Assembly (NCBI GenBank): GCA_031308135.1
Contig: JAHLJT010008756.1
Location: 137,565,775-137,629,774, forward strand
Reading direction: 5' to 3'
DNA: 64,000 bases
DNA from: Acheta domesticus
Lineage: Eukaryota > Arthropoda > Insecta > Orthoptera > Gryllidae
Both the position numbers and the translations under genes were made by a program. Shown here one piece after another: positions 22,185 through 34,850 of the stretch; positions within the stretch are counted from its first letter, which is position 1, and each line of letters starts with the position of its first letter. The notes beneath the pieces were generated by a model. It did not search any database. It saw nothing but the letters and a program-made list of their open reading frames with translations, and was not told where the DNA came from.

Positions 22185-22470
22185 CGCCTAAAAGCGAGAC
22201 TCGCCGGCGAGGAGAGGGGGTGGAGCCCTTCGGACCCCCTTCCTTCCGGAAGGCGCCGCTCGCTCGGCCTCCGGGCACCTCCGGTTGCCTCCGGGCGCCG
22301 CCGCTGGAGGCCGCCGCGCGCAGATGGGCGCGGATAGGACGCGATAACGATTATATTCGTAGCGAGCACAAAGCCGATAGCGCCACCCACAATGGGAAAG
22401 ATGCCTGCGAGATACCGGTAATGAGGGCTGCGATCACGATATTGATGACGTAACGAAATGAATAATGGTT
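22185..22470. other. GC-rich patch with a hydrophobic open frame on the minus strand
   Basis: The 22190-22330 part is a CpG-rich island. On the minus strand, 22440-22330 reads as hydrophobic peptides in two overlapping frames: one contains YLAGIFPIVGGAIGFVLA, the other VINIVIAALITGISQ. Membrane-like composition in both frames suggests base composition rather than selection. No family is recognised, and the splice sites are weak. Confidence 0.25.
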
Positions 22471-25280
22471 ATGAAGGGAACCGGCAGCGGCCGCAGGAAG
22501 GCGAAGATTAGGGGAAGACAAGAGTTGGGTGAGCTGTCGTGCAGCTCCCAGACAATGGAAGGTGAACCTCAGAAGAGAAATGGATACGTCCTCGCCAGGG
22601 GTTTTGCGAAGTTGCTGTTATTTTCCTAAAAAAGTGAGTCGTATTTACAGTAACGCGATCTCGCATGCTGTGAATCCAGGAAACGTTATACGTAATGCTG
22701 ATTCAATGCATTTCTCAGAAAGGCGAAGAAAGTTCGCTAGGGCTGGCCCTCAAAACGTACCTATAAGATCATAAAAACAATTCGTCTTTGCAATACAACT
22801 GTGTTCACGACCTATACAATTAACACTATTATTTGCAGTGATAGGAAATTTTTGCTTCATTCATTTGCAAAGTCAAATCCTTAGAATCCCAAGCGCGTAA
22901 TATAACAAATCATTCATCTGCGACTAGAATTTCCATTTCCATTATCTCTATTTTTACCGTAGGACCTTCACCTCGTCAACCCTTTATTGCATAGTGTAAG
23001 TCAGCTGTAACACAATGTTTTTCCAGGTTATAAACGCATTCTAATGATTTAATTATGAACTATTTTATATTACATGCGATATACATAATGCGTTCATGAC
23101 ATCTCATCCACTGTTACGCGATAAACACGATAAGATACCGAGTTCAAGAGATAGTAATCTAGTGGCGTCGTGAATCAAAAATTCACACTCAAACTACAAA
23201 ACCAACACAAAAACTATACACTCTGTTCCCGCACATCAAAAAAAACGGTTTTTAGGAAAGTAATCAAACTAAAATACAAATGAAATTGCTGGATACTTAC
23301 TCTATCACATAAAGAATTTGAAAAGTAAGTACATTTTTTTAAATCGTGAAATATAGCACATTTTGTTATTAACTCAGATGTAACATCATGCATATACGTA
23401 ATTAAATTTTGTATTTTTCACAAGCAATATTAACTTCTGAATTTTTTTACTATTTTTCCCTTAATTAAAATAAATAAATGTAATGAAGTATAACTATTGC
23501 TAGTAAACATTAAAAAAAATAATGCAATAAAGGGTTAACACCATTGTTATTCAGACGTTGATGAATCATTCACTGCAGAGTGAAGACGTGTCAGATGGAC
23601 TTCCGTTATCCCTGAGCCTGCCACTTCTCAACTCCATAAGGCGACGACGCCGAGAACTCGAGGAAAAGGCACAAAGAAAAGAAAAATTGTGGATTCTTGT
23701 TACTTGCCGGAAGCAGCTGGATATACAGGATGTTTTCCACCAAGAAGAGTTTCCACTAATTAAATAGGAATTTTACAAATTACAGCAACACTGCGAGAAT
23801 ACGTTACGCGGAAAGTAATTACAATTATACACATAGTACTTACGGACGGCACCATTCATTTCATGCTTGAAGTATCGATATTAAATTTTAGATCATTTCC
23901 TTGTCAGCATCGTTATTAAGTTTTAGTAATATAATAACTATACGAAAGCAGTGCTGCATGAAAAATAATAGAACTATCCTTAATGCAACAATCTCTCACG
24001 CAAATATTACCATTAACATGTTCATTCGTCATCCCCTGAGCACACTATACGATTGAATCTGGGCTAAAAGAAATACTCATAACTCCTCTTATTTAAGTAT
24101 CGAATAAAATTCGTACATACGTACGTACGTACTGGAAATATACTAGTATGTACAGTTAGAAAATATTGATGTATTGATACTTTGATATGTTGTTGGTATA
24201 GTAATTGAATAACGTATACAAGCTATGTAGGTATTTTTGCAAATATTAAGAAACTACGCACACTATGTTCCAACAATGTTGGAAATTGAGAACCGTTCTT
24301 GAAATTGAATAATGATGATCATTTAATTTCCCATAAATAAATAAATCACTACGGTATTTCTACAAGGGAAAATTATGTACTGTACTGTTGCTAATTTGTA
24401 ACAAGTTAATAGTTACATATCACTAAAAAGCAATTTTTATAGAAAACGTACGTAATCGAGTTGTCTTGAAACAGGAGTCATGTTATAAGAAACACAAGGT
24501 AAAGATGTTAAATAATAGTGTTAAATTCTTGTAAATAATAGGCTTGAAGAAAAGCGAAAATAAAAAACAATGGGAAATCACAGGCGGTAAATTATTTCAC
24601 CCCTTCTTCTAGGCGGAAATGCGGTTAATTGTCCTCACGTAATAACGTTTTTTCGTAAAATACCTTGGCAACAATCTTAGCAAACTTTGAGGATGTGGAT
24701 GGAGCAGTGATGGTGTTGAGGAAGTGCATGTTATGAGGTTATTTACTTCCCTCTTAGAACTATTACGTGCACGTCACCTTGCAACACGAACGTAGCACGT
24801 ATAGAGTTGTCTTCAAGCAGATTCTAATTACAAACAATCAGGCAAAAAGTTAAAAATAACGTTTACTTCTATTCAATGAGTGTAGATATTGATTAAGAGC
24901 CATCATCATATGTAAAAAATTGCATTCTACCTGTTTATACCTATTAAAAGTATCCCTTGTGAACTGCGTCATACGTCATAAATCATAGTTTACGAGTGCT
25001 GTCACAGTTTATCTTCATGACCAAGTCATGTTTCATAATATTTACAATAAAAGCACAGTAATGGCTGATTGAATAGAGGAAATTCATTATTCATTACCTG
25101 AGATACTTCAAGATTCTAATGGGCATAATTCCATTGGACAATTCTAATGGACGCCTATTTATTTTACTTCTAAATTATTTTTTAGGCAGATGTAACACAT
25201 TCTTCATGAGTAGTTGAGTTTTACATATTGTTTAAGACTTTAAAATATTGCTTCGTTTCTACAAAAATACGGAACACAAA
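22471..25280. other. AT-rich DNA, no gene seen
   Basis: A short (ACGT) run lies near 24115-24130. A small open frame at 23558-23767 has charged residues (SIRRRRRELEEKAQRKEKL) but no domain. I otherwise see nothing in these 2.8 kb. Confidence 0.5.
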
Positions 25281-25300
25281 TTTAATTATTGTTTGCACAG

Positions 25301-25491
25301 ACACAAGGCGTCACCTGGAATGATAAAACGTACAAAGAACAAATGACGATTTCTGAAACTCGTTGAGCGAGAACGAGAATCAGTCCAATAGTCGACAGAA
25401 CAGGAGGCAGAAGGCGAGGAGCTGGCGTGCGCCACGCAGTTGGCAGGCCGGAGGTCGCGTGGAGGATGCAAGAGTCGTTAGCAGGGCCGTC
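25301..25491 (+). other. Weak exon-like segment, ambiguous strand
   Basis: On the plus strand an acceptor-like 'attgtttgcacag' precedes 25301 and a donor-like GTC|GTGAGT follows 25491, but all three frames contain stops. On the minus strand an ATG frame from 25506 (MKTTHDGPAN...) reaches a donor-like CAG|GTGACG near 25316. Neither has a recognisable product. Both could be chance. Confidence 0.2.
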
Positions 25492-25509
25492 GTGAGTAGT
25501 CTTCACGCA

Positions 25510-26930
25510 GACTCAATAAAAAGAGGCCAATGCTGGAAAGGCACGAATATACTAATTACAACTACCCATTTAGGGTCATATCAATAAATATACAAATAAA
25601 TAGTGACCCTCAAAATAATTTTCTTTACACTTGAAATATTGTTATATGAACTATTTATTTATTTGACGAGTGATTAAATGTGATAGTTTTAAATTTTGTT
25701 ATTTATTGTAAAAATACATTATCTTGAAACGAATATGTGTACAGATAAAGTAAAATAGGACAATTTGTAAGAGAAAATTCTCAATAAAATTAAACTACAT
25801 GGAATCTAAAGAATGGTATGGGCCAGTCAATTCTTGTCGGCTGGCGTTATTTATGTTCAAGATTAATATTTACCTTTTCAAGATGCACAAAATAAATGCA
25901 CAGTACATTTACAAATAAATTATATGCATTTTAAAACCATAACGAATGTTTTATTTGTAATGATTATAAATGTGCTGTTAACAAGGCAATTTGTTTCAAG
26001 TTATTACCATCGTATTTGGTCAACGAAAATAATCTGGATTCCAAATCCTGTGGAAACTGATTGTTATCTCAAAGCTGCGTAAGAATTCTGTGGAAACGTA
26101 GCTTGCTTGGAGATTCTCTAGGGACCTCGGGAGAAATAAGAAAAATCTGAGAACAAACACGTACCAAATTCCTAATACAAGGCTGATCGCAGATAACGAT
26201 TACTTTCTTGTAAATGTAAATGGGATTTCTCACACTTTCGGTTAAACAACATAACGCCACGAAACCATGCAAAATAGCGAGGCCATCTGGTCATTTGTTC
26301 ATTAGGCTCATCACGAAGCACTCAAGAATTAAAAACGTCCAACTCAGAGGCCACTATCACACGTTCTCTAATTTGGAAGCGAGTAATACAACGCTTTTGT
26401 GAGATATCATTTGAATCCTATGCAATGGAAGGACACAATGGAAATTGTGTCACTCTATCTCAACAAATATGTTCGGGATTTACGAATTTCTCATTAAAAT
26501 ATTAAAATTAGAATTGTTGTCAATAAACAGGCGGCAAGTGTTTAATTTTTGTTTCTAACTCAACGAATTTTGGTAAAATTAATCATCGAGATCCACTTGC
26601 CAGGTGTGGGTCGAGAGTTAGGCAAGAAGAACGGGTACACAGAAGGAGGCTTTGCTTCATAAAAAAATGTTACCATGGAGACATTTCTTGGGTTTTGTAA
26701 AAGAGCAATTTTACCTTAAAGCAGTTTTGATATAGATTTTCTTATAATTTAGACATTCTCTATTTCAAAGAAGGAAAACGTGTAACCTCTTTTGTGGCAA
26801 AATATTCTTTCTCTATATACCGATTCCTCTATTTATATAAATTGATTTAATCTGAAAAGAATAAAGCTTGTGATCTCTTTATACCGTTCCTTGGATCAAC
26901 CTGCCTCTTTAGCAAAGTCACTAGTCGTGT
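25510..26930. other. AT-rich DNA, no gene seen
   Basis: I recognise no repeat family or coding remnant. Confidence 0.5.
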
Positions 26931-26934
26931 CTTC

Positions 26935-27362
26935 TCTCCTGGCGGGAGGTCCTAGACCTCGAGTCTCGGCGATGGTCGATTTTAGATACTAACTAGATAG
27001 CTAGGTCGAATTCAGCTGCAGCCTGGAGGAGAATTCTAAAGAACGGGTTCTCTTATCGTAGTTTTCGGTGGTTTCTCCGGTCATCACCAGGCGAATGCCG
27101 GAGCAGTACCCTAAGAAACGGGCCACGGACCGCGCGCGATCTTTCCTTTCTCTTCCTTGTCCTATCCTCACTCGTTACACACCATCTTACATGCATGTCG
27201 TTGTTACACAAGTCGTAAAACCAGTACAGGAACTTGGAGCTTGTCCCGGCTGGGGCGGTGCTCCATTAGTGGAATAGCTGGATGGCGACAACTCCCGGTA
27301 GTCGTCGAGTAGGTTGTCACCGGATCTCACTGACCAGCGTGGGAGAAGCAGCGCCACCTACA
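26935..27362 (+). mobile_element. SINE-L copy, 3'-truncated
   Basis: It begins in the head at 'gcgggaggtcctagacctcg' (a degraded B box) and continues through the 'gtcgaattcagctgcagcct' and 'gccacggaccgcgcgcgatc' blocks. It ends near 'cagcgccacctac', lacking the tail. Confidence 0.8.
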
Positions 27363-28600
27363 GGTATTAAAAACATTCTCTGAACTAATGGGATCCGATG
27401 ATACTAACGCTCTTTCCTGGAAGTCTGTCCGTTGTCGGAGAATGATGAGACTGCGTCGAGGAGGTCGTACGTCACAGAGGGAGGATGCGAGCTGCTGATT
27501 TTTTATTGTTTTTTATGAAGAAATTACTTAGTTCAGTAAATATAACTACCCTTATGCATATAAAGACTTACAAGCTCATCTTAAATAAAAAACTTACATG
27601 CTGCTACAAGGGGGAGGGAATCCCATTTTCGGGTCCTCAGATGGATCTAAATCTGCACATTTCTTCAGGAACATGTGATATGGATATTTACTTTCTAATT
27701 CCTGTTTGATAGTTGGCGTTTTTGGTAAGTTTGAAAGATGATAAGGCTGAAATTTGAGGTAGGTTATAATAAAAGTTGGTGGCCAAATTCGTGATGTATT
27801 GATCTATGGGTTCCAAATTAAATTCATTGTGGAATTGATTGTTCATTATGAATCATGGGGCATTAGCAACTAATCGTAAGAAATTATTTTCTAGAACTTG
27901 CGATTTGTGGAGGTTAGTTTTAGCAGAACTGATCCAAATTGGGCTGGCAGTACAACATTAAGGGTCTTAGAATTGCCACGGCAGGTTTATAATGGACTGG
28001 GGGTGTTTTTAGAAATCAATGGTCGTAGTTGAGAAAGTTTTATTTTAGTTTGGGTTAGTTTAGCAATTATATGTGTGAGCAGGCCGATATTGGCACCGTA
28101 GAGCTGGAGATTGTGGTTGCAGGATCCGCTCCCGCGCTCTCTGAAAAGCTGAGATGGTTCCTGGCTTTGCTTGTAAATGTATCTACACTGTGCGCAGTCT
28201 TGTTGAGCTCTATTTTCGCTAGTTATAGGAATAGAGGCGGGGGTTGTGGAACCAGATGTCCATTCAACTACGTCTAGTAAAAGGGTGGGATTGGGATTCT
28301 GGAGCTCGGAAACGGTGCGCACATACATACCTCTCTTCCACATGTCCACTTAGAAGTTTTTACTGAATTTTAACGGCTAAACGAAATATTGGGAATAAGC
28401 GGCATGCCGAAACGTTTCTCCTCTTAATGTTATTACTCAACAAGTCATATTTAAAGAAATAAGTGCATAGCTTCATTCAGAGAAACTGAACTTCAAGGAT
28501 AAATTGCAGCGAGACATAAATACTCTCTGGTTTGAATATTGGATATGTATGACGATGTTCGAAAAAAATATTTAAGCATTTGCACTTTTTAAACCTGCAA
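27363..28600. other. Mixed spacer, no gene seen
   Basis: Moderate GC at 27400-27500 and 28070-28330. No domain-bearing frame or repeat partner was noticed. Confidence 0.45.
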
Positions 28601-28611
28601 AGTTACTAGCC

Positions 28612-28980
28612 TAATGGCGGGCGCGCGGGGGGGGGGAGGGATCGTTCGGTCGGTCAGTCAGGACGGGTGGGTGGGTGGGTGGGTGCTGGGGTGGGTGAGT
28701 GTTCGGGTGGGTGTTCGGGGCGTGCGTGCGTGCGGCGGGTGGTTGGTGAGTGAGCGTTGGGGCGTGGGCGGGCAGGCGTGCGAGGGTCGCGTCGGCGCGT
28801 CCGCTGTCAGCGCTCCGCCCCCTCCCCCGCCCCGCCCGCGGCCTCGCCGGGGGACCGCAAGAGGCGGCGGCGCGCGGCCCTGCGCTCATTCACGCGCCTT
28901 TGAGCGCCTCGCGCGAGATCCGGAGCGAAGGCATTTGTTCCTTATGACGCGACGGACGTCTCTTGGAAGGCGGAACACCA
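28612..28980. promoter_or_regulatory. G-rich then CpG-rich island
   Basis: 28640-28760 is a GGGT/GGTG-rich run on the plus strand with many G triplets. It passes into a CpG island at 28770-28930. A TTTAAAAAG box on the minus strand at about 28591 could be a core promoter firing away from the island. There is no donor I would trust. Confidence 0.3.
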
Positions 28981-29085
28981 CATGACGTGGCTCAGGGCAT
29001 CAACTCACGTCACTGCACCGCCTCTGACCGGGAGTTCCTACTCTCCCACTCCCGACGGTCGCAGCGGTCGCACCGGGCGTTCTGA
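28981..29085 (+). mobile_element. SINE-L head fragment
   Basis: The 'acgtggctcagggcatcaac' segment, then 'cctctgaccgggag' and 'ctcccgacgg', match the tRNA-like head of the family. Nothing of the body follows, so only the first 100 bases or so survive. Confidence 0.65.
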
Positions 29086-29449
29086 CAGAGGAACAGAAGT
29101 TGAACAGACGAACAATGTAAACATCACTGCACCACTTGCAGAGGTATTACGTTTAAGAATACCGTTTTCTGTCCCACCTATTTCCTTCGGACGATAGTTG
29201 CGTAGGCAACTGCAAACATTTTTCTCTAAAAGCATTGACTATCTTGTCTCACAGTAGGATAAATTTATAAAATAGTTAAGGTAATTACTTTTGAACTAAT
29301 AAATGATTTACTTACTCATTTACCTGACCCTCGTACATGCGCTCACCTAGATTTGAAGAACGTGCCCCCACGTGGTTTAGTCATCCTTGTAGGTCGCGAG
29401 ATAAACGACTTCCTTTTGTCACGGCGCATCAAGATGCAAATGACAGCCG

Positions 29450-29740
29450 ACCCGCTAGGTCAGAGCGAAGAACGGGGGAGCGGGTTGCCGCTCAACTTCC
29501 CCCTCGCGATCTGCATTCGGGCGCGGGGCGGGGCGGGGCGGGGGGCGGCCTAGGCCGGGGCAGAGGCAGAGGCGGTGAAGCAAGCGGCAATGGAGAAGCA
29601 GGACCAAGGCCGCGGGCGCCGCGCCTGGCGCGAGGCCTCGGGCGATCCCCAGCGGCTGCAACGCGAACCTTGGACGAGGGTCGACGGGGCGGGGCGGGGC
29701 GGGTGGGGTTGGAGGGGATGAAGAGATGGGAATTATCTGG
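29450..29740. promoter_or_regulatory. CpG island with GGGGC runs
   Basis: Clusters of GGGGCGGGGC at about 29523-29545 and 29685-29705 are Sp/KLF-type GC boxes and G-quadruplex candidates. Open frames are glycine- and arginine-rich and have no domain. Confidence 0.35.
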
Positions 29741-29804
29741 CGGCGATAATAGGGCGTGGATTAGGGCGGTGATGGGTGATATCCGGGCCGGAGTACAAGA
29801 GGTG

Positions 29805-30075
29805 GTCGTGGCTGTGACGATGGAGGTGACGGTGGTATGGATGGATGGGCAGTGATTGACGATGGAGGTGACGGCGGTGTGGATGGGCAGTGATTGACGA
29901 TGGAGGTGACTGGCGGTAAGGATGGGCAGGGATGGACGACAAAAGTGATGACGGTATGGATAGGTGATGATGGAGGCGTGAATGGGCAATGATGGACGAA
30001 CGGAGAGGATGGCGATATGGATGGACGGATGTTGGAGACGGTATGGATGGGCAGTGATAGACGATGGAAGTGATG
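29805..30075 (+). repeat. Degenerate minisatellite, unit about 40-50 bp
   Basis: 'gggcagtgattgacgatgga' type units containing 'gatggaggtgac' and 'gtatggatgggcag' recur about six times with decreasing identity to the right. The first three units are the most similar. No coding meaning is evident. Confidence 0.8.
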
Positions 30076-30585
30076 GCAAAGACGCCATCACTGAAAGAAA
30101 ATTGCTTCTTTACCATCTGCCCTATTGCAAACACCGACCTATTTTTCTCAATCCACCGGTCACCCCGCAAGGGGACCAGGAACATGGTTATGTTGGGACT
30201 TGGGAATGTGTATCCGTGCCAGAGCTTTACTGTAACATCCACATCCATCGCAGAAGGGAGGACAAAGCGCACTCCGCATGGGGACATGTTTGGGACTTGC
30301 GGCCTACGTACAGTTGCTCTGACGGGATGTCACGAAATACCGTCTGTCTCCCTAGAGTCTCGGCGTCATCTGAAAGAGTAATGTCAAATGAGAGTAATGG
30401 AGGGTTGGGCGGCCCCCGGGTCCGCAAGAGACGATTAGTCCGTATGGGGGAGTCAATTAACCCTAAACTCGGGGAAAATATAGAAGGAATTAGTTCCGAC
30501 GCTCGAAGAATAATATTCTGAATCTTGTGCAGCCTCAAAGCCAGGAGCTTCTAGACGGAAGTATTTCAACCCAGATTCCTTACGA
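30076..30585. other. Mixed DNA with a moderately GC-rich open frame
   Basis: A plus-strand frame extending from the minisatellite to about 30521, and other shorter ones, show no domain. Overlapping open frames in several registers point to composition rather than coding. Confidence 0.4.
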
Positions 30586-30589
30586 AGGT

Positions 30590-31055
30590 TGATTAATTGA
30601 TTATTCGTGATTTCGGTTGCGTCAACTACTGAGAGTTATTAGTACCGTAAGTGTAGTGCGTGTTTTTCCTCGGAAGGTGACGGTGATCTTTCCCTGGATG
30701 GCGAGATCCGGCGCCGACCTACCGTCGACTTCCCTCAACCAGGTATCTCCACCAGCGGGGCACCTGCCCCAGTCGGGACTAGCTCAAAGTCCCCGACCGG
30801 TCTCCCTGCGTTTATGATAGTGTAGTACATGTTAGTGTATGCAAGGGACATGTTAGTGTAAGACAAGGAAGACGCAGGAAAGAACGCGCTAGGTCCGTGG
30901 CCCGCTTTGTTAGGGTATGACTCCGGCATTATCCTGGTGTTGATCGGAGGAAGAAGGGAAAAGCTACCGATCAGAGCAGCCGGCCGCTAGAATTCTCCTC
31001 CAAACAGTCGACTGGATTCGACCTAGCTGACAAGCTAGTGTCGCAAATCCCCTTA
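30590..31055 (-). mobile_element. SINE-L copy, head-truncated
   Basis: It begins with the tail ('gattaattgattattcgtga') and runs through all body blocks to 'gacaagctagtgtcgcaaatcc', then stops. The tRNA-like head is absent. Confidence 0.8.
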
Positions 31056-31689
31056 GGAAGGTCAGGATTGGTCGAATTTTTTCAGAAGCTAATCGGAGTG
31101 GCGTGAGCGCAGCGGGAGAAGGGGGCACAGCGTCCCTATGCGGAGTGTCTCCAACTCCTACGATGTCACAATCTCCCTGGTAGAGTACGTAATAAAGCCG
31201 CCAGTCACGTACTGTGCACCCGCAAGTCACATACCGTTTTCCAGTGAACATACTCATTGTAGAGAGACTCACATAAAAAGGCCGTATTCATCACTGGCTG
31301 GAACCGGAGACGCCTTAACGTGCCCCCTTTTCTCCATAGGCGAAAAGAAGTGAGGGCAGCCTTTTCTCAACTATTCCAAGGACATTTCATTATTAACTAG
31401 GAGACTTAAGAAAAGGATGATTAAGATAGGATAATATTTCAGATGAAGGTTCACGTGGTGGTACCACACCATGAGCAAATGCCCTACAAGAAACTCGGAT
31501 ATTTCGACATTGTAGCCTCGGACTCTGCATTCTTCTCCATGCTCCGAGTGCCTGCCACACCACATCGGAGCTAAGAGCACAGGTATTGCAGCCGGGTGAA
31601 ATGGCTGCAAAGCAACATCTGTTGCTACTGCAGCATTCTGACCGTGAAGCCTTAGGGCTTGATTCTCCACGTCGCCGGCTATTCTTCAC
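31056..31689. other. Mixed spacer with overlapping open frames
   Basis: The minus strand at 31371-31689 carries two long overlapping open frames, one cysteine-rich. Neither matches a family I know, and the segment abuts a SINE-L fragment. It may be an unclassified repeat. Confidence 0.35.
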
Positions 31690-32060
31690 TAGCTAGATAG
31701 CTAACGCAAATTCAGCCGCTACCTGAACAAGAATTCTAGCGACAGGTTGCTGTGGTCGGTGGTGTCGTGATCAATACCAGGTGAATGCCGGAGCAGCACC
31801 TTAGGAAAACCAGCCACTGACCGAATGCGATCATTCCATCCTCATCTTTGCCCTCTCCTCTTTCACTCAAGCACACGCATGAAACTATCGCAGATGGCGG
31901 AAGGCCAATCGGGAGCGCAGAGCCTTTCCCATAGGGCGGTGCCCCTCTGAGGGGAAATACCTACAGAGGGGAAATATCACAGGCCGACGGGTACGTCGGT
32001 GCCTAATCTTAAATTCCAGCAGGGGAGGAACACAAATGGATCCCTGGGGAAATTCCGTTT
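31690..32060 (+). mobile_element. SINE-L copy, rearranged body
   Basis: It begins at 'gctagatagctaacgcaaat' and contains the 'gaattctagcgac', 'gtgaatgccggagcagcacc' and 'aagaaaaccagccactgacc' blocks. The GC block is altered, and the tail is replaced by unrelated sequence at about 32060. Confidence 0.7.
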
Positions 32061-32162
32061 GCTACAGTTTCTGTCAATGAGTGTTCCTTCCCGACTGCTG
32101 ACGACTCCTAACGTCATATTCTACCCAGAGCGTTGGGACTAATGACAAACTGTTCCTGCCCT

Positions 32163-32385
32163 TAGACTGCGATTTTTCTAACTCTGCCTCTCAAGCCCCT
32201 ATGGCACGGCATTTCGCGTCATTCCCGGTCGTGCCACTAGAAGTCGCATGATCACAAGCACTGCATGATAGGCTCGCGGTCATGCGATATCCTAGCGGCA
32301 CGACTGAGAAAGACGGGAAATACCGTGACATATTCCATCGTGAAGACGAGTCTTGAGGGGCAAAGTTAAAAAAATCGCAGTATAG
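32163..32385. mobile_element. Foldback MITE, second copy
   Basis: It has the same ends (CTGCGATTTTTCTA and AAAAATCGCAGTATAG) and the same 'cggcatttcgcgtc' and 'gacatattccatcgtgaaga' blocks as the 12.1 kb element. The hairpin is interrupted by substitutions. Confidence 0.8.
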
Positions 32386-33070
32386 TTGGTAGCTGGTCAT
32401 GGTTGGCAGAATCAAATGATTTATTGATATGAAAGAGGGTTAATAAAGCCCATCATCCAAGAGCATTTCTCAATTCTTCGGTGGCTTCAAGTAATGCTAT
32501 CGGGTACTTCTATATGGCCTCAAACCTGTCTGGTTTGAATTCAATACTTCGTTCCAGGTAAGTACGAGTATATTTGCCTATGTAAATTTTGTTTCATGAT
32601 TGTTGATGGTGTTGAAAGAATACTTATAGATCGGAAATTATTGGCAGAAAAGGGTTTAAGGATTTACGAAGAGGACGGAATTTGTTCAAATGTTCTCGTA
32701 AGTTCAGTTGAAACGCTATATTACTTTTCAATAATGGAAATTAATTGAAGAAATAATTACTTTTGAAAACTCTTAAATTACCAAAGTGCACCATTCTCGT
32801 AAAATATAAGATGTACTTGAAATATCTATATGATTATTAGCCTCCTTTACATTCAATAAGGATAAAAATCGATCTTGAGGATTGCATTCATTCCAATCCA
32901 TGAAAACCAAGTGCAATCGAAGGATTAAAGTCCTGTATTAGCCCACATTTACAATGATAAGCAATGTTTACTTGAGACTCGAAAACATAATTTCATCAGG
33001 AACATGACAGTTCGTGACAAACGTGTGGTGAGAGCTTTCTTAATTAGCCTAATGTACACACAAACATCTG
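32386..33070. other. AT-rich DNA, no gene seen
   Basis: I recognise nothing here beyond base composition. Confidence 0.5.
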
Positions 33071-33074
33071 TGTA

Positions 33075-33260
33075 CTTTCCTCGTTGCACGCGTGGGGATG
33101 CGCCACCCACAAGCTTCGGCGCGCCGCCTCCTGGCGACGCTCCCAGCGTTGCGAAACCGGTTGCCTGCCATTAATCTCCATTTTATGCATGCTCAGAGCA
33201 CGCAATATAAAATTAATGGGATTTCCCTGACTGGTTTAACGGTTTTCATGAAGAGAGAGG
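33075..33260. promoter_or_regulatory. Small GC island flanked by homeodomain, Cad and Otx-type sites
   Basis: GC-rich 33085-33165 is followed by CATTAATCTCC, TTTTATGCATGC and AAATTAATGGGATT. These resemble Otx/Bicoid (TAATCT, GGATTA-like), Caudal (TTTATG) and homeodomain (ATTAAT) sites. The dense cluster in an otherwise plain region suggests a conserved enhancer. I cannot test conservation. Confidence 0.3.
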
Positions 33261-33975
33261 TTCGTTTCGTAAGAAGAAATACTCTCTTGGATATTCACTA
33301 TAATAATAAATATGATAGAGTATTGTAAATATCAATTGGTTTTATTCAAACTCTTCATCAACAAATTTCGTCTATGGTAAGTTTTAATGTTTTTAAACAA
33401 TCCATCCAGTCAGAAAGAAAAAGTTGAATATTTGGTTAAGTGAAATTAACCAATGCGCAATATGACGAAGAAACTAGGAAACGGTGAATCCGTTATAATA
33501 AATTAATACCTGAAGAAATTGAGGTTTATAATGCAAATGCATAACGTATGGGACCACTAAATTTACTACATTTGTATTACGCGCGGTCAGCAGATGATAT
33601 AATAATCTGGAGATGATGTACGTTTCCTGATTCATGAAAGGAATATTTGTCACCCAAGACATCAACAACAAAAACGTCTTATTAAGTCATTTAAAGCACG
33701 AGTTTTTATTCTTAGCTGACTGCACAATGAAGTAGTTATATTTTCTTCGAGATCTTTGTTGTTGTTTTTTTTCCACAGTTTACTTTTAAACCAATGAACA
33801 TATTCTGATGTTCGATGAAGCACACAAATATGAGTTTTCAACATGGGAGTACTTTAAATATTCTACCAAGTTAGTTAACTAGCAGGGCTACGCCATAACA
33901 TTCTTTCTCGCATTATTTGTACCGGCTCCACAATATTATACGACTACATGGACCTAAAAAGTGTCTCCAACCAGT
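33261..33975. other. AT-rich DNA, no gene seen
   Basis: No recognisable repeat or coding signal. Confidence 0.5.
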
Positions 33976-33989
33976 AACATTTTTCCGCA

Positions 33990-34075
33990 TTGAGGCTCGA
34001 ACTCCAGTCAATGGAGTTAACTTACCGTGCACTTAACCGCTACACCACGCAATCCCTCTGACATACTCACTAGGC
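33990..34075 (-). mobile_element. tRNA-like element (SINE head or tRNA pseudogene)
   Basis: The minus strand reads GTGGTGTAGCGGTTAAGTGC (A-box region with D-loop), then GGAGTTCGAGCCTC (B box). The acceptor stem is not well paired, so I do not call a functional tRNA. Confidence 0.5.
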
Positions 34076-34119
34076 CCAAGGTCACGTCGGGTCGTGACGC
34101 TTCACACGTTGTCAAACCT

Positions 34120-34850
34120 TCAAAATTGAAGATAATTATTTTTGTCCTAAACGAAAGGTTCTAAAAATCAGTTCTTTAAAAGGTTATGTATAATTTTTTG
34201 AAAAACGAGTGCTTTTCCCGTAATTTCTGCTTAAAAGTAATGCAATTTTTAAATACATTTTCTCAAAAAACTAATTTTTTTTCTTTATTTTTTCCACGGA
34301 TAAAAGCAAGGGACATTTAAACGAATGGTTCCTACCTCAATTTCGTTGAACTCTCTGAATTTAAAAAAATCAAATTTAGAAATAATTCTGGAAAGATGTA
34401 CACCAATAGTTTGGAACCAAGGACCCACAAAATATGAATTCTAACTACAATGTGTAAGAGGAAGTTATTTACTATAAATAGGAATAAGATTTATCCAATG
34501 ATTCTTTATCAGGACCTAGAAATAAGAGTTTTATAATGGAAATTCGGGGTTTTCCTGCGCACGATTACAATATTTTTGGTACGAGTGAGTAAAAATTGGA
34601 GCAGTTTTTGAAAAAGTTTTAAAATGTCCATCGGGCTTCACATATAGACCCCCAAAATTTAATGAATGCTTTTAAAAATCGCAGAGTTTTCAGTCGGGAT
34701 AGATTAACCGATTTATTTTGGAAAAAAATCGTACAAAAAGTTTAGTCGCTAGTGTTTTTTACAGTCAAACAGACGGACAGACGGACGGCGTTTGAAAAAA
34801 AAACATTTTTTCAGTATCAGGGGACCCAGAAATGTGTATTTCCGTTAAAA
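34120..34850 (-). repeat. Dispersed TGTCCGTC-core repeat, inverted diverged copy
   Basis: On the plus strand it ends with 'acagacggacagacggacgg' at about 34770-34790 and 'cagtatcaggggacccagaa'. It begins with a 'gaaaaacgagtgcttttccc' block like the 3' parts of the 11.3 and 49.5 kb copies in reverse complement. Boundaries are approximate. Confidence 0.5.

Noticed and set aside
22330..22440. Hydrophobic minus-strand peptide resembling a membrane segment
   Set aside because: Two overlapping frames are both hydrophobic, the splice sites are weak, and I cannot place it in any family. Kept only as a low-confidence note.
25282..25506. Possible exon on either strand
   Set aside because: Splice-like words occur on both strands, but the plus frames contain stops and the minus frame has no recognisable product. 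Reported only at low confidence.
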